DNA of 64,000 nt, taken from positions 21,381,676 through 21,445,675 of the forward strand of contig CM064495.1 of the NCBI GenBank assembly GCA_032716605.1. Reading direction: 5' to 3'. The notes under the pieces are model-generated. The model was not told the origin of the DNA. It was given only the letters and a program-made list of their open reading frames with translations, and searched no databases. This document shows, one piece after another, positions 21,373-33,218 of the stretch (position 1 is its first letter; each line of letters starts with the position of its first letter). A program made the position numbers and the translations under genes. This DNA comes from Paralithodes platypus (lineage: Eukaryota > Arthropoda > Malacostraca > Decapoda > Lithodidae).

Positions 21373-21758
21373 TCAACCATCAATATTTAAAACAAAATAT
21401 CCCTGCTTTCCTATGGAGTGCTATTCTGTATGGCATTTTGAAATATATATAGTACCATATCAAATCGTTTCAACACATATTTATGAAGTATTAAATATTA
21501 CGTTTAGACCCTCATCTAAACATTACATTAAATTGTACTTCCGTGTACCATACCAGATTACAGTTAATGACGCAAGTGTAATCCAGAGACTCACAGTGGG
21601 TAACAACTTAACGAGACCATATCAATACATAATGGTTCGTTGACCACATTTTTATGTATGTATTTAGTATGTTATGGAATATAGGCGAGAAGACTTTTAT
21701 ATAATAATACATGCAGATAATATGATTTTGATTAATGTATATTTATTGTTATCGAATA

Positions 21759-21786
21759 CGCACACACACACACACACACACATATA

Positions 21787-21845
<59 letters not shown>

Positions 21846-21846
21846 A
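21759..21846. repeat. (CA)n(TA)n compound microsatellite
   Basis: About 22 bp of CA repeats followed, after 'ctgta', by about 55 bp of TA repeats. Confidence 0.95.
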
Positions 21847-21972
21847 TAAAATATAGATTATCAGTAGAGGGATATTTCGTAGCGAGGCCGGTCTATGAAT
21901 ATGAACATGATTAGATTAATATCCAGTATTCGAGAATGGATAATAAGTCGTAGGCGTGTGCATAAACCTTTA

Positions 21973-22106
21973 ACCGTCCTGGTGGTGTAATGGTTAAGGT
22001 GGCAAAAATCTGTGTGTGATAACCCAGGTTCGAATCCCGGTGGATCACATAATTATATACTTTGATTGATTTCATTGGGGGTGTTTGGTGTTGTGGTGAA
22101 ATTAAT

Positions 22107-22110
<4 letters not shown>
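21973..22110 (+). mobile_element. tRNA-derived SINE
   Basis: The head contains a polymerase III A-box-like TGGTGTAATGGTTAAGG and a B-box GGTTCGAATCC at the right spacing, inside a tRNA-like fold. The acceptor stem halves do not pair well and no CCA-adjacent end is seen, so it is a SINE head rather than a functional tRNA. It runs into the TA microsatellite at 22111. Confidence 0.7.

Positions 22111-22157
<47 letters not shown>
22111..22157. repeat. (TA)n microsatellite
   Basis: TA repeats between the SINE and a hAT-like end. Confidence 0.95.
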
Positions 22158-22160
<3 letters not shown>

Positions 22161-22330
22161 TGTTGGGTCAGTTAAGTCAATTAAATCAACTTCTGCCGAT
22201 TAACCAACTAAGTTAATCAACTTTTAACTTAACTAGTTGATTTTGAAAAATGGGTTAACTTAACTTAACTTGATTGAAATATCTTCAAATTAATCGGTTA
22301 ACTTCAATTAATTTCCGATTAATATTCCCC
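22157..22330. mobile_element. hAT-like terminal sequence, AT-rich MITE
   Basis: Starts CAGTGTTGGGTCAGTTAAGT, resembling hAT-type ends, and continues as an AT-rich string of TTAACTTAACT-like words. A similar end in inverse orientation lies at 41361-41441, also next to TA repeats. Confidence 0.45.
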
Positions 22331-22699
22331 TATTCCATGTTTTCTACTCTGTGTCTATGATGGGAGTCTGGGAGAGGAGAGCGAGGTGGACAATTCAACA
22401 CGCACGTGCTAATGTCTAGTCTAATCCTACCATCGTCTTGTCGGAATAGTATACCCTTTCCATATTTCCTTTGTCTGTCTCTTGCGGTAAAAGAGTCACA
22501 AGGAGTTACAAGGAATAGTTAGTAAAGACCTTGCAGTCCATTCCGGAGAGATACACAAATAGAGGAAAGAGAGATATGGGAGCTTCTATTGTTTACCCGT
22601 TACCATAGCAACGTTGGAAGTAACCAAAGAAACTGGTAATAAGGTTTCCACTAAGTTTTGATTGTGAGTTAATTATAATCTAAATATACGTAGTCCCTG

Positions 22700-22756
<57 letters not shown>

Positions 22757-22900
22757 GTAGTCATCTGTGTGTGTGTGTATGTCTCCGAGTCCTGATATGG
22801 TTCAGGCTTGTTGAGTGGTAAATGGAGCTTTCAGGTTAACTATTATGTGTGTATGTGTGTGTTTGTGTGTGTGTGTGTGAATGTGTTTGTGTGTGTGTAG
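22700..22900. repeat. (CT)n and TG-rich microsatellites
   Basis: About 50 bp of CT repeats at 22702-22752, then TG-rich runs to about 22900. Confidence 0.95.
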
Positions 22901-23312
22901 GTTTTTTTTCTTTTTTTTTCTTCTATATTCCAACTACTCCCTCTCTGGCTGAGAACCTGCACACTCTACCGCTGAACACGGTGAGGCCAGTGAAGGTCTT
23001 GATCCAGTCTAGGGAGTGAGACATGCGAAGCACCTATTCACAGCCCGAAGCAACTCCATCTCTGAAGCCGCTTTGCCTCCGTGCTTCACAGTCTCATCCC
23101 CCAGACTCGGACCCTCACTCTCAGAACGCCACCTATTGAACAATTAACTCACTAGGCATTGCCCCCCTGTAGCATATTTTGAATATGGGAATATTCATAC
23201 ACTGCTATTTAATCAGGGAACAATGAGGGTAATTTTTTGGCATTTCGGTGTGCTGTGGTAATGCACTGAAACTAGGTACAGCACAAATTCCATCCCAATA
23301 CTATCTTCCCAT

Positions 23313-23386
23313 TGACATATAGGGATTCGAACCCGGGTCCATTGGATTACAAGTCCAGTGGCAAGACCACTCTGCCACACCTCCCC
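23313..23386 (-). mobile_element. tRNA-like SINE head (minus strand)
   Basis: The reverse complement has an A-box-like TGGCAGAGTGGTC and a B-box GGGTTCGAATCC, with an anticodon-like loop cttgtaa. The 3' half does not pair with the 5' GGGGAGG, so a functional tRNA is unlikely. The SINE body would extend to lower coordinates (about 22930-23312), but I could not verify its end. Confidence 0.6.
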
Positions 23387-23642
23387 TATTTGTGGGCGTT
23401 TGTTTGTGCGTATATGTGTGTCTGTGCATGTATGTTTCTGTGTGGTGTTTGTATGTGTGAGTGGTGTGTGCGTGTGAGAGAGAGAGAGAGAGAATGTGTG
23501 AGAGAGAAGTAGTGTTTGTGTACGTATAAAGTTAATTAATTAGTGCGCATGTGTATGGCAGTGTGTGTCAAAGTGTATATGTGCGTGTTAGTGTATGTGT
23601 GTGTGAGTCTGTAACTATGAGTATGAATGTGTGTGTGAGTCT
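23387..23642. repeat. TG- and GA-rich low-complexity sequence
   Basis: Long TG-rich stretch with a GA run near 23477-23494; no gene. Confidence 0.8.
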
Positions 23643-23822
23643 GTTCGAAATATGAAGACTTTTTAGAGGCTTGTAAGATCCTTATTAGAAAATTGTTGAA
23701 ACAAGGATATGAAATATACCTCTTAAAAAGACATTTTAACAAACTACCAATTAGATATTTTAACTACAATAAATTGAAAAATATTATAACAAGTGACATA
23801 TTTCAAGAAACACCATCTTAGA
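23643..23822 (+). pseudogene. Unassigned coding-like fragment
   Basis: A frame of about 59 codons reads SKYEDFLEACKILIRKLLKQ, then GYEIYLLKRHFNKLPIRYFN, and stops at TAG (23820-23822). The composition looks like real protein (alternating charged and hydrophobic residues) although the surrounding DNA is low complexity. I do not recognise the family. The spacing vaguely resembles the end of a reverse transcriptase palm, but that is weak. It could be a decayed transposon or viral fragment. Confidence 0.3.
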
Positions 23823-24379
23823 ACTGCTAGAGATGATATGAGTAAATTTGTGAAGAGCATCTCAGCTAATAATGATGACGTCATTGAATTTACCACACAC
23901 TGCATCTACTGAATATGTCGACGTATTATTACCAGAATGTTGATGCCAAGGAGATGGGCTGATCCTGTCAGAGTGGGGGTTGAGCGTCCCCTGCCTCCCA
24001 GAGCTCAACCTCACTTTATCTCATGCTAAATATGTTTCAATTCTTTTTGACGTAGTTAATGGATTTCTTCTTCGATATCCGACAACAAAATGTGACTTCC
24101 CCAATTTGAACTAACTGATTTTGTCTACTCTACTTCTGACTACAAAATTGATTTCCCGAATTTGTCAACCCCCTGATTTTGATTATTTCATTAGTACTCT
24201 ACTACTTGCTCTTTTAGGGCAAACACTCTACACCCGGTATTATATAGATAGCCGGTTTGCCACAGTTATAACAGAAAACCGATTACGGCGGATGGCTGTG
24301 GCCTGATGAAGTCCATCCGCCTCTCTATTTTGCCTTGGGGTGGGTGTTTGACTGTCTCTATATTTTTCATATATCTGTG

Positions 24380-24691
24380 TTAATTTCAACTCTTTTCACA
24401 TGTGTGTGTGTGCAGCTTAGCGACGACCTTTTATCATATAATACTAATACTATAATTAGCCTATTGTGTCTTATTCTTAGGAGAGCCTAATTAAGTTCAA
24501 TAAATGTTTTTTAATTTATATTTTAGCCACAACAATATTTTCCCCCAGCGTAATGAAGGGAAGTATTTAGTTTGTTCGCTAGACTTTCACCAAGCTTAAG
24601 AAATACCTGGAAGACCTCCCTCCGAGATAAATGTGTAAATGTTTATCTTTCACAGACACAAACACGCACATGTGAAAAGAGTTGAAATTAA
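24380..24691. mobile_element. TTAA-flanked element with perfect 25-bp inverted ends
   Basis: TTAATTTCAACTCTTTTCAC followed by ATGTG at 24380-24404 is perfectly inverted at 24667-24691, with TTAA at both outer edges. Length 312 bp, noncoding. Confidence 0.6.
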
Positions 24692-25483
24692 TATATATAT
24701 TATCTAGTGCACTACACCAGCGTTGCCAGGCGTACGATAATTATCGTACAAACACAATAATTTGACCATTTCTACAATATACAATACCAGGTGTACAATA
24801 ATGCGACAATTCAGGAATTTGTACAATAATTCAGTGCAGATAGATACTAATTTGAAAACTGTTGAACAAATAGTAAACAAATATTGAAAAAAGCATCTCT
24901 TTCCATTACCGGTACCTATTTAAGTTGAAACCAACATAAACACCAATTTGCACAATATTCATGTACATTATACACAGTCATAACACAATGCATGTAGGTT
25001 ATGCATTGTTATGCGTGGTTGTAATCCAACTCGCTTAAATATTTTGTTCTATAAAACTTCTTGTTTAGAATGCTTAGTATCAAATCCTGCCCGACAGGAA
25101 CACAACTAGCACTTTATAATGGTCTTTCCGGGTTACTTAATCACACTATAAACACAATAAACACATGGGATAATTACACTAGTTTATTATTATTAACACA
25201 GTGGTACATGTAATAATCACATATGGATCTCGGATCTCAACTACAGAGTGTGAGTGAATGCTAGACTACTCGGCCCACGGGACAGCTCGGCCAGGACAGC
25301 TTGGCCCACGGCGAGACAGCTCGGCCCAGTAAAAACGAGACAGCTCGGCCCCGTGTTAATTACGAGACAACTCTTAATTAACCTAACCTAACCTACACAT
25401 TATGAATCGAGAGAACTAGCCTATGACATAATTATACAATAAACGAACATTTCGCCCACATTACACACACGCCATAAACGGGA

Positions 25484-25731
25484 GGCCATGTATGCAGCAC
25501 CAAATCCTGCAAATCCTGTCCTCTGCGCATGCGTGAGAATCTTTGCCCCTTGGCACGATTTTTGTTTCCTTTATACTATTATATTATATTATCTTAACCT
25601 AACCTAACCTAACCTAACCTAACTTAAATTAACCTAACAGTTGAGCCTAAATAACCTAATACAAATATTAGGGAAAAGGCGGCGCATACTCAGAGGACAG
25701 GATTTGGTGCTGCATACATGGCCTCACCCAT
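25484..25731. repeat. Inner inverted repeat nested in the 25.3-25.9 kb element
   Basis: 'aggccatgtatgcagcacca' near 25486 is inverted near 25710-25729. The arms are about 45 bp, with a 9-bp duplication (CAAATCCTG) in the left arm. A small element nested within the larger inverted repeat is the simplest reading. Confidence 0.6.
25594..25625. repeat. Interstitial telomere-like (CCTAA)n
   Basis: Five to six consecutive CCTAA units, reverse complement of the arthropod telomere unit TTAGG. A shorter run lies at about 25379-25394. Confidence 0.8.
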
Positions 25732-25917
25732 AAACCCTCCACTTAGCTCTCCCCATCCTAATCCTGACTGGTCTCGTTAAATTGCCCCATAGCAAAACAT
25801 GGGGCCGAGCTGTCTCAAATAATGGGCCGAGTTGTCTCGCCGTCGTGGCCGAGTTGTCCAAAAGTGGGCCGAGCTGTCCGAGCCGAGTTGTCCCATGGGC
25901 CGAGTCGTCCAGTCACC

Positions 25918-27359
25918 AGCGTGAGTCCAATGTTTAAATAAGGTGACTAGGAAAGAGTTAACTAAATCTTACTCCTTCATGAATAATTATGTCACTTACA
26001 AAGCATCAAACATGAAATATATAATTATTGAAAATACACACATAAGATATGATGACAATACATATACGGGTCAAGTGTATATCGAGAGAAATAATAGTTA
26101 ATACATGGGGGTAGCTGACATCATCTACGCAGGTACACACAGTAAGCGAGGCTCGAAATACAAATAGGTCGCCCAGCTAGGTCGGTGATCAAAGGTGCCG
26201 CGGCGTGAGGTTAAGGTCAAACGTACTGTGGTCAAGCTAAATAAATACTTGATTTATTGCAACGTTAATTCGATAATACAGGATATGAAATTCGCTTTAT
26301 TCTTTTTGGAAAGAGAATTAAATTTACAATTTAATCATATTAGAATTATTGTGCATAATCTCTCACACGACATACGATTCAATTTTGATTAATTATCAAT
26401 TAATTGTCTTTTGTACTAGAAATGGAAATCGCATTTCAGACCATTTGGTCACCCAGCCACCTGTACGGTCTATATATAGTGACCTCTCTCTCTCCCAACC
26501 TCAACTGTCAGTAGCCTAATTGCATTTTAATTGCTGTATGTCAATAGTGGGTGGGTATTTTTCTCCTTAGAGAGAGAGAGAGAGAGCGAGCGAGAGATAG
26601 AGAGAAGCCTGTCGATAACGATATATATAATATATTAAGTACAATGAAGTATTTTATAGTCTATGTTTGCTTTTAAAATACAAATAAAATTGATACAGTG
26701 TTCAAAAGGATAATACACTTTAGATGGGGAACAAAGATGATAAATTTTTCAAGTATCTGTTGGCTATGTAATCGTATGTTTCATCGTAATATACAGGTAT
26801 CATGCAGTTATTGATAGTAATAATCGATTAAGTCAAATATTAACATATAGATGACATTAATTTTTATTGCAACAGATACAATAATTATGTAGCTATAGGT
26901 ACTATACTCCATATCTAACAGCTGTAATAGATTTATGATTGGGTTGTAAGTGTGAGAGAGAGAGAGAGAGAGAGAGGGAAGGGGGGGTCGAAATGTTTTA
27001 GCGAGGTAGAGCACGAATATGGGAGGATATGATTTACAAATTTAGGTTTTGCACCAGTGTAAAATTGGAGGTTTAGTATGTAAATACAAAAAAAACACAC
27101 ACATCAAGCATATTTTTACGTACACTAGCAGATATGCGCACACATACATTACCATTACTACTCACATTACACACACACACACATACACACACACACACAC
27201 ACACATACAAATACAAGTCTTCAAATACCCCTAAACAAAATTCATAAGAATAACGTAGCCTAACCTAATGATTTTGGTCGTGTTTGTCCTGTCCATCCTA
27301 CTCTGCAAAGAAACTCAAAGATACAACACACACATGTTGGGTGAACCCCTAATGCTTTC
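25918..27359. other. AT-rich sequence with microsatellites
   Basis: No gene supported. Contains GA runs at about 26571-26600 and 26954-26979 and a CA-rich run at about 27163-27206. Confidence 0.5.
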
Positions 27360-29292
27360 ATCTCCTCCTCCAGCTCCCTTCCTCACTTCCTACTACTTCC
27401 TCTGAAATGACGGGGTTACTACCGCCAAATGCAACAGCCAGTTGCAGAATTGCCAGCCTGCAGCTGGGTTCACCAGCCAAACCCATAACCCGGAAACAAC
27501 GAAGGGACAATAAAATGCAGGAGCCATCCCTACCGCCCAGAGCCCCTCATTTTCTATTGCACCAAGCAGCAGTTATGAGCATGGGAAACTGTTCCAACCA
27601 ACCACAGCCCTGCTTTCAAACCACACCAACCAATCACAGGACAGCATCCCCTCCATCCCCAGATATGCAATATGATGAAGCATTGTTTATGCAAGTTGAA
27701 CACCAGCGACCAGAAGCTTACAGATATAAATGGACCTGAGCAAGAGTACCAGTTATGCCGGTCCTGTAGATCCAATAACCTCCAGACAAGAAGCACAAAT
27801 AAGCCAGCAATACACCAGTATGTCTAAGAGTCTGGAGAATGATGTAATCCTTATAAGTAAGATTTTTCCCAGAATAGGATAAATAAATGCTTTGTATGAT
27901 ATAAATATGTTACCTAGTATATAAGTACACCTATAAATATTAACCAGCCATGTCTACTATTAGTATTAAACCTCACAACTTCATCACAACGAATTCACAA
28001 TACCCCTATTGCCACGAGACTATATAAACGAGAGTCAAGAATTAAGTTGGATATTACTTCAAAGATTTAGGAGGAAAGTATGCAAACCTCCACTGCGGTA
28101 CTGTACTCAGCCTGAAAAGGACAGGACAGCTAACCACAGCAGAAGCTTGCCCCAGCCCTGCCCCCTGCCAGTGAAAGTGCTAGATCTGTGGTGCCCTCTG
28201 ACGTCTGGAACCTAAAGTCCTGCTCGAGTGACACCCTACCCTCCTGAAGTGCTGCTCTACGAACCTACGCTCTACGTCGACCAGCCCTGCTCTCTCACTA
28301 CCCTCCAATCTTAGCCTAAGTGTCTCTGTATGTCTTGAGTTGTGATTATTGTTGTCGAGGTATAGGTTAAAATATGTGAATCGTGTAAGCATGTGATTAT
28401 AAGTAGATCTGTGCCCAAGATCTTGTAAATGCGTACATGTTAATCCTTCTGAAACTGATGGTAATTCTTCTCTAAGATCTGTGTTCAAAGATCCTATATT
28501 CATCCTGTTTAAATATCCTCTAGAACGTCCTACGCATACGTTATATATTTGTGTTCCTTAATTTATCACGCCACGCACTCACAGATTTTCCTAATACATG
28601 TATTCTGTTATGTATGTTATAAGTTGAGGTCGAAGTGTATTTCGTGTCTTGATTCCCCTTCTTAATTCATAACTGATTGCCTAGAACCTACGCCCAATTT
28701 CATATTTAATTTATCTCAGTATTCCTGTTGTGAAGTTTATCATTCCTCAAGTCACATACTTTCCAAGTCCCCAGTTTCTCATACGGTTACTTAATCGTTG
28801 TTGTGATTATTGTATGAACTAGTATTATCGTTCATGCGAGTAGTGATGTAGATAATTTTGATTCTTACTGTCTAGGAATTCTAGCATTGCATAGAGTCTC
28901 TTATCTAAATTTTCCATCATCTCGAATACACCACTTATTAAGGTGAATTCTTAGTAAGACTATGTTAACTCGTTCAGATATCTTGTTAATACCCTTCTGA
29001 GTATTTTCATAGTATAACTTCGTCTTGTGCGTCACTTTTAACATAATTAATATTTTGTTAATTATTTCCTTACGCTATTACCATTATAAGCGTTTCCAGG
29101 ACATCTACTAATTAATCGCCTTTGATTAATTAGACTTTGTCTTTATATCCAGTTAGTAATTTATTTTTCTTTAATTCAGTTACAATTATATTAATAACTT
29201 TACATCTGAATTCCTCGACCGAGTTCGTAATTATTGCATACGTTCGATTGAAGTGAATATACAGTTCAAATCATAAATTACCAAATTTGAGC
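27360..29292. other. Noncoding or unrecognised sequence
   Basis: 27407-27739 is open on the plus strand for 110 codons and moderately G+C-rich, but low-complexity in composition and matching nothing I know. 28080-28310 is another G+C-richer patch. 28330-29290 is AT- and T-rich. I see no conserved motif and make no gene call. Confidence 0.35.
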
Positions 29293-30148
29293 TATAGTCA
29301 TCCTCCTATGAAATGAGCTACAAGGTGGAGTCCCTCGCCCTGTGCGGTGTTGTCAAATATTCAAAGCTTTAACAACAAATGTTAGTTTTTCAGGCTATTA
29401 ACAAATTAATTTTAGCTTTTATGACTATATAATATTATATTACAATTTTTAAAGGTTATGTGGTGTTAAGAAACATATCATTTTAAGGATATATAGAAGG
29501 AATTTATACAACATATGGCACGCTATTTAGAACATGCTGCCATTTTTCTGGGGACAGCTATAAATAGATTTAAGGAATGGTAGGATATGCGACGTTGCCA
29601 AGTAATGTCAATGCGGTTCTGTTTTACGCACGCACTCACACACACCCCTACAGATACACACACAAACACACACATACATACACAATCTCCAAAATGCAAT
29701 ATAGCACAATGTAATCCCATCAAAAGAGAGAGAGAGAGAGAGCTGGATACGAGTAATGGCAACGCTTTAAATGGCCTCAAACTACGACAACAACATCATC
29801 CAGGTCAGACGGTCACTAACCCTCATTCATAGCGCGACCACCATGGAAGGAAAAACTCGCAAAAGTTACTCTCATCTTCATAGCCAGGCAAGGGAGATGC
29901 TGTACAATGTAAATAGGTATATACAAATATAGCCTACCTATTATTTCGTTTCTGTAACTTTTATACAAGTATACCAATAACCATTCCAGACATAAAAACG
30001 TCTTTTACATTTATTTCAAGTTCCCCTTCTAAATGTGGTTTTCCTTGGTTTCCCGTTTTCTAAAAGGTTTGTTTTGGTCGACATGTGGCAACACCGCATA
30101 GGGCGACCTTGACCTTCTTGGAGCTCATTTCAGTTGAGTTTGACTATA
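29293..30148. mobile_element. Inverted-repeat element with TA at its edges
   Basis: Left arm 29293-29352 and right arm 30089-30148 are imperfect inverted copies of about 60 bp sharing blocks such as 'gaaatgagct' and 'tgcggtgttg'. The outer sequence is TATAGTCA...TGACTATA, compatible with a TA target duplication. The interior has CA and GA runs and no coding region. Confidence 0.55.
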
Positions 30149-30177
30149 CATACATAGTAAATTGTGAAAATAAATAA

Positions 30178-32076
30178 GTAATACCTTGCCCCCAGTTTCA
30201 TTGTAATTACTTTAGAAACATCAGAAATCATGCCAAAACTGTATTAAACCTAACTAAATCAAACTTTCTCCACAAGCAGGCAAATAAACTTCTAAATAAT
30301 CCAAATGATAACAAAATATTTTGGTCTACTCTTAACTCATTTAAATCCAACTTCACTACTGCTTCATCCATTCCACCATTAAAATCTCCGACTGGCAATC
30401 TTGTAAGTGACCCACGAGGTAAAGCTAACCTTCTTGCAGATATTTTCTCCACCAACTCAACCTTAGATGAAATAAATCAAGATGTCCCTGTACTTAATTT
30501 TAATTCGCCTGAAATTCCCTCACTTAAGATCCACACCAGACATGTCAAAACTATTTTGCAGAATCTCTCAGTAGATAAGGCTCCTGGTCCAGATGAAATT
30601 CCTCCAATAGTACTTAAGAATTGCTCCTTGGTGCTCGCTCCTGTATTGGCAAAAAATTTCCGTCTGTGTACTCATACCTCATGCTTCCCAGTACCCTGGA
30701 AAGAAGCAAACATCCATCCAGTTCCTAAAAAAGGTGCCTCTTCAGATCCATCAAACTACAGACCAATAGCTATAACTTCCACTCTTGGTAAAGTCTTTGA
30801 AATTATATTAAATAATCACATAATTAAGCATCTTGAGAATAATAAATTAATCAGTGATAGGCAATATGGTTTTAGACGATGTCGATCAACTGCAGACATG
30901 CTTTGCCTTCTTACGCATCAAATCAACCAAGCTACAGACCAACATGGTGAAACACATACAATAGCACTGGATATATCAAAGGCATTTGATAGAGTCTGGC
31001 ATCAATCCTTATTGTCGAAGATGTCACACTACGGCCTTGCATCATTAGTTCCACTAATTTCTTCTTATCTTCATAACAGAAAAATATGTGTAATGGTAGA
31101 TGGCCTTTATTCTCAATTTCACTCAATAAATGCTGGTGTTCCCCAGGGATCAGTTTTGGCCCCAATTCTGTTCCTCATTCATATCAATGATCTCATATCT
31201 ACCACTCATAATCCAATACATTCCTACGCAGATGACTCAACACTCCACAGTTCCTTCACATTTACCAATTCTTTCACCCAACCCGATCTTATAAATTCAA
31301 AAATAAACACTGCAATTTCTCTGAACCAGGACCTTTCTAGAATTGATGGATGGGGACAAAAGAATCTAGTTTCCTTTAATGCACAGAAAACCAAATACAT
31401 TAAATTTTCTAACCGACAGAATCTCACTGACTCCCATATATTTTTTAATGATGTAAATATTCCCACTTCCCCTAGTATTGACATTCTCGGTGTAACATTA
31501 ACTACTAATTTGAGCTGGACACATTATGTTAGAAGCATTGCTAAGAATGCCTCTAAAAAACTGGGACTCCTGTACAGAGTTCGAGAATTCTTCACTGACG
31601 AGCAGTTGGCCGTGATATATAAAAGTCATGTGCGTTCTCAGATGGATTACTGTTCACCTCTGTGGGGTGGAAGTGGAGTGGTTGCATTGAGGCAGTTGGA
31701 CAAAATTCAAAATAAAGCTATTAGATTAATCAATAACCCTGCAATCACACAGGACCTTCCTACATTATCCATACGAAGAAACTTTGCATCCCTTGCATTA
31801 TTCTACAGATATTTTCACAGCAATTGTTCCGAGGAACTTGCTTCAATTGTGCCGCCTCTCCACATCTTTCCCCGTAGAACTAGGGCAGCTGAGAGCGCCC
31901 ATGAATTTACACTTTCTCCTCCACAATGCAGAACTTCTGCTTATCAGAATTCATTTATCCCCAGAGCTACTACTCTTTGGAATTCACTTCCCTCTAATTG
32001 CTTTCCACAAACTTACAATCTACAAATGTTTAAATCCAGTTGTTACAAACATTTTATGAATGGAGGATGCCTTTAG
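30178..32076 (+). CDS. LINE reverse transcriptase, 5'-truncated, open frame
   Basis: The frame is open from 30178, directly after a TAA, to the stop ending at 32076 (632 codons) with no internal stop. No in-frame ATG precedes the polymerase and the endonuclease is absent, so it is a truncated copy that could only be translated by accident. Motifs in order: LSVDKAPGPDEIPP, HPVPKKGASSDPSNYRPIAI, ISDRQYGFRRCRSTADML, LDISKAFDRVWH (catalytic Asp), NAGVPQGSVLAPILFL, SYADDSTL (catalytic Asp pair), VSFNAQKTKYI, ILGVTL and the thumb-like DYCSPLWGGSG block. The C-terminus ends in a WNSLPSNCFP block typical of Jockey/CR1-like LINEs. The lack of stops suggests a young insertion. Confidence 0.85.
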   Translation, partial: VIPCPQFHCNYFRNIRNHAKTVLNLTKSNFLHKQANKLLNNPNDNKIFWSTLNSFKSNFTTASSIPPLKSPTGNLVSDPRGKANLLADIFSTNSTLDEINQDVPVLNFNSPEIPSLKIHTRHVKTILQNLSVDKAPGPDEIPPIVLKNCSLVLAPVLAKNFRLCTHTSCFPVPWKEANIHPVPKKGASSDPSNYRPIAITSTLGKVFEIILNNHIIKHLENNKLISDRQYGFRRCRSTADMLCLLTHQINQATDQHGETHTIALDISKAFDRVWHQSLLSKMSHYGLASLVPLISSYLHNRKICVMVDGLYSQFHSINAGVPQGSVLAPILFLIHINDLISTTHNPIHSYADDSTLHSSFTFTNSFTQPDLINSKINTAISLNQDLSRIDGWGQKNLVSFNAQKTKYIKFSNRQNLTDSHIFFNDVNIPTSPSIDILGVTLTTNLSWTHYVRSIAKNASKKLGLLYRVREFFTDEQLAVIYKSHVRSQMDYCSPLWGGSGVVALRQLDKIQNKAIRLINNPAITQDLPTLSIRRNFASLALFYRYFHSNCSEELASIVPPLHIFPRRTRAAESAHEFTLSPPQCRTSAYQNSFIPRATTLWNSLPSNCFPQTYNLQMFKSSCYKHFMNGGCL

Positions 32077-32127
32077 GCACATGGACCTTTTTGTTTTATC
32101 TGTGTTTTTCCTTCCTCCGTTCATTGT

Positions 32128-32158
<31 letters not shown>
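30178..32158 (+). mobile_element. 5'-truncated Jockey/CR1-like LINE with poly-A tail
   Basis: Plus-strand LINE fragment starting abruptly inside the polymerase linker and ending in a 27-bp poly-A run at 32132-32158. Its C-terminal protein region is similar to the family J LINEs (WGGSGVVALRQLDKIQNKA against WGGSSHTALLDKVERKA), so it belongs to the same clade but a different family. Confidence 0.88.
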
Positions 32159-32159
32159 T

Positions 32160-33218
32160 CTCTGAGATTAAGTTCATATTTACACAAACCAGAATTGTAT
32201 TTTCTAACCCTGCAGTAGAGTTCTTGACCTGACACGCTAGCTGATTAAAGGTCGCATTTACCTGAGAGCGTTTACCCAGCTTAAGCGCGCGCGCCCCACT
32301 CGTACATCTCGTTCCCTGCCTGTGTAGTTATTTTACCCCCTCAATTCATTCATCCTCTCTTGTTTCAAGATTGTACAATTTCTCTTTATTGTGTTTAATT
32401 CACGAAAGAAACTCGACCCGCATCATTATTATTATTATGGGTTGATACTATAGGTCACGTGTTAATTTAATTGCATATTTCCTGTTTTGTTTATTACCAA
32501 ATCTGAATTAATATTGATCTCACCTTGGTCTATTCTGCTTACATATATTCGCCTATTACCTTATAATTCCCATAATTATTAAGGTAATATTATAGCCTGA
32601 ATTACTCATATAAACCAAGCCCATAAGTGAAGATAATATTTGTATGCCTTTGAATAAACTTGTGTGTATAACTCTCCTGTGTGTTGTTATTGAGTTCTCT
32701 AGTACCTAGTTGAATACTTATTTGTGATATTAAGAACGTGTTCGGGGAGTTCCTGTTGAGTTTATGTACGGTCTTTAAGTCCATATCTGGATTTTAGTAA
32801 AGACTATATCACGAGCTGTAATTACTATAACCCGACAAAACATCCTCTGTCCCATTTTATGCTTCGAGGCATTAATTAAAGTCATACAAATCAATTATTG
32901 TTTGTCTCAACTTCCCTATAATCATGTCATGTCGTTCAACTTGCATATATTTTTACATACAGGAATAGGCGAAGGACAAAAAACAAAATACATAATTGAA
33001 GACAAAATCCATGACATGCTTCGTTCATGAGAAATATTATGCTTATTTAACCTTGCCGATGTCCTGCTAGTTTAGTGTGTACTCTAGCTTTAACTAACAT
33101 GACCTAACCTATTTTAACATAATCTATTATTTACATTTTTATTTATGTAAACTAACCTATATGAAACTAACACATCTTAATCTAGCTTAATAGTGAGGGC
33201 AATCGGTACTAAATAGGA
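32160..33218. other. AT-rich sequence without recognisable gene
   Basis: No coding region. A segment at about 32225-32840 has an AATAAA near 32652 and some feel of an LTR, but I see no paired copy, primer site or TSD, so no call is made. Confidence 0.35.

Larger units (their letters stand above)
25264..25909. mobile_element. Inverted-repeat element with tandem GACAGCTCGGCCCA units in its arms
   Basis: Left arm (25264-25352) and right arm (about 25800-25909) are inverted copies beginning ACTCGGCCCAYGGGACARCT. Each arm holds several degenerate repeats of a 14-bp unit like GACAGCTCGGCCCA. The middle contains another inverted pair and telomere-like repeats. No coding region. Confidence 0.6.

Noticed and set aside
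21973..22050. Functional tRNA gene
   Set aside because: A- and B-boxes are present but the acceptor stem does not pair; a SINE head is more likely. The same reasoning applies at 23313, 50155, 62305 and 63400.
27407..27739. 110-codon plus-strand frame
   Set aside because: No domain, low-complexity composition and a competing frame on the other strand; not supported as a gene.
32225..32840. Solo LTR of a retrovirus-like element
   Set aside because: No paired LTR, target duplication or primer-binding site could be seen; an AATAAA alone is not enough.
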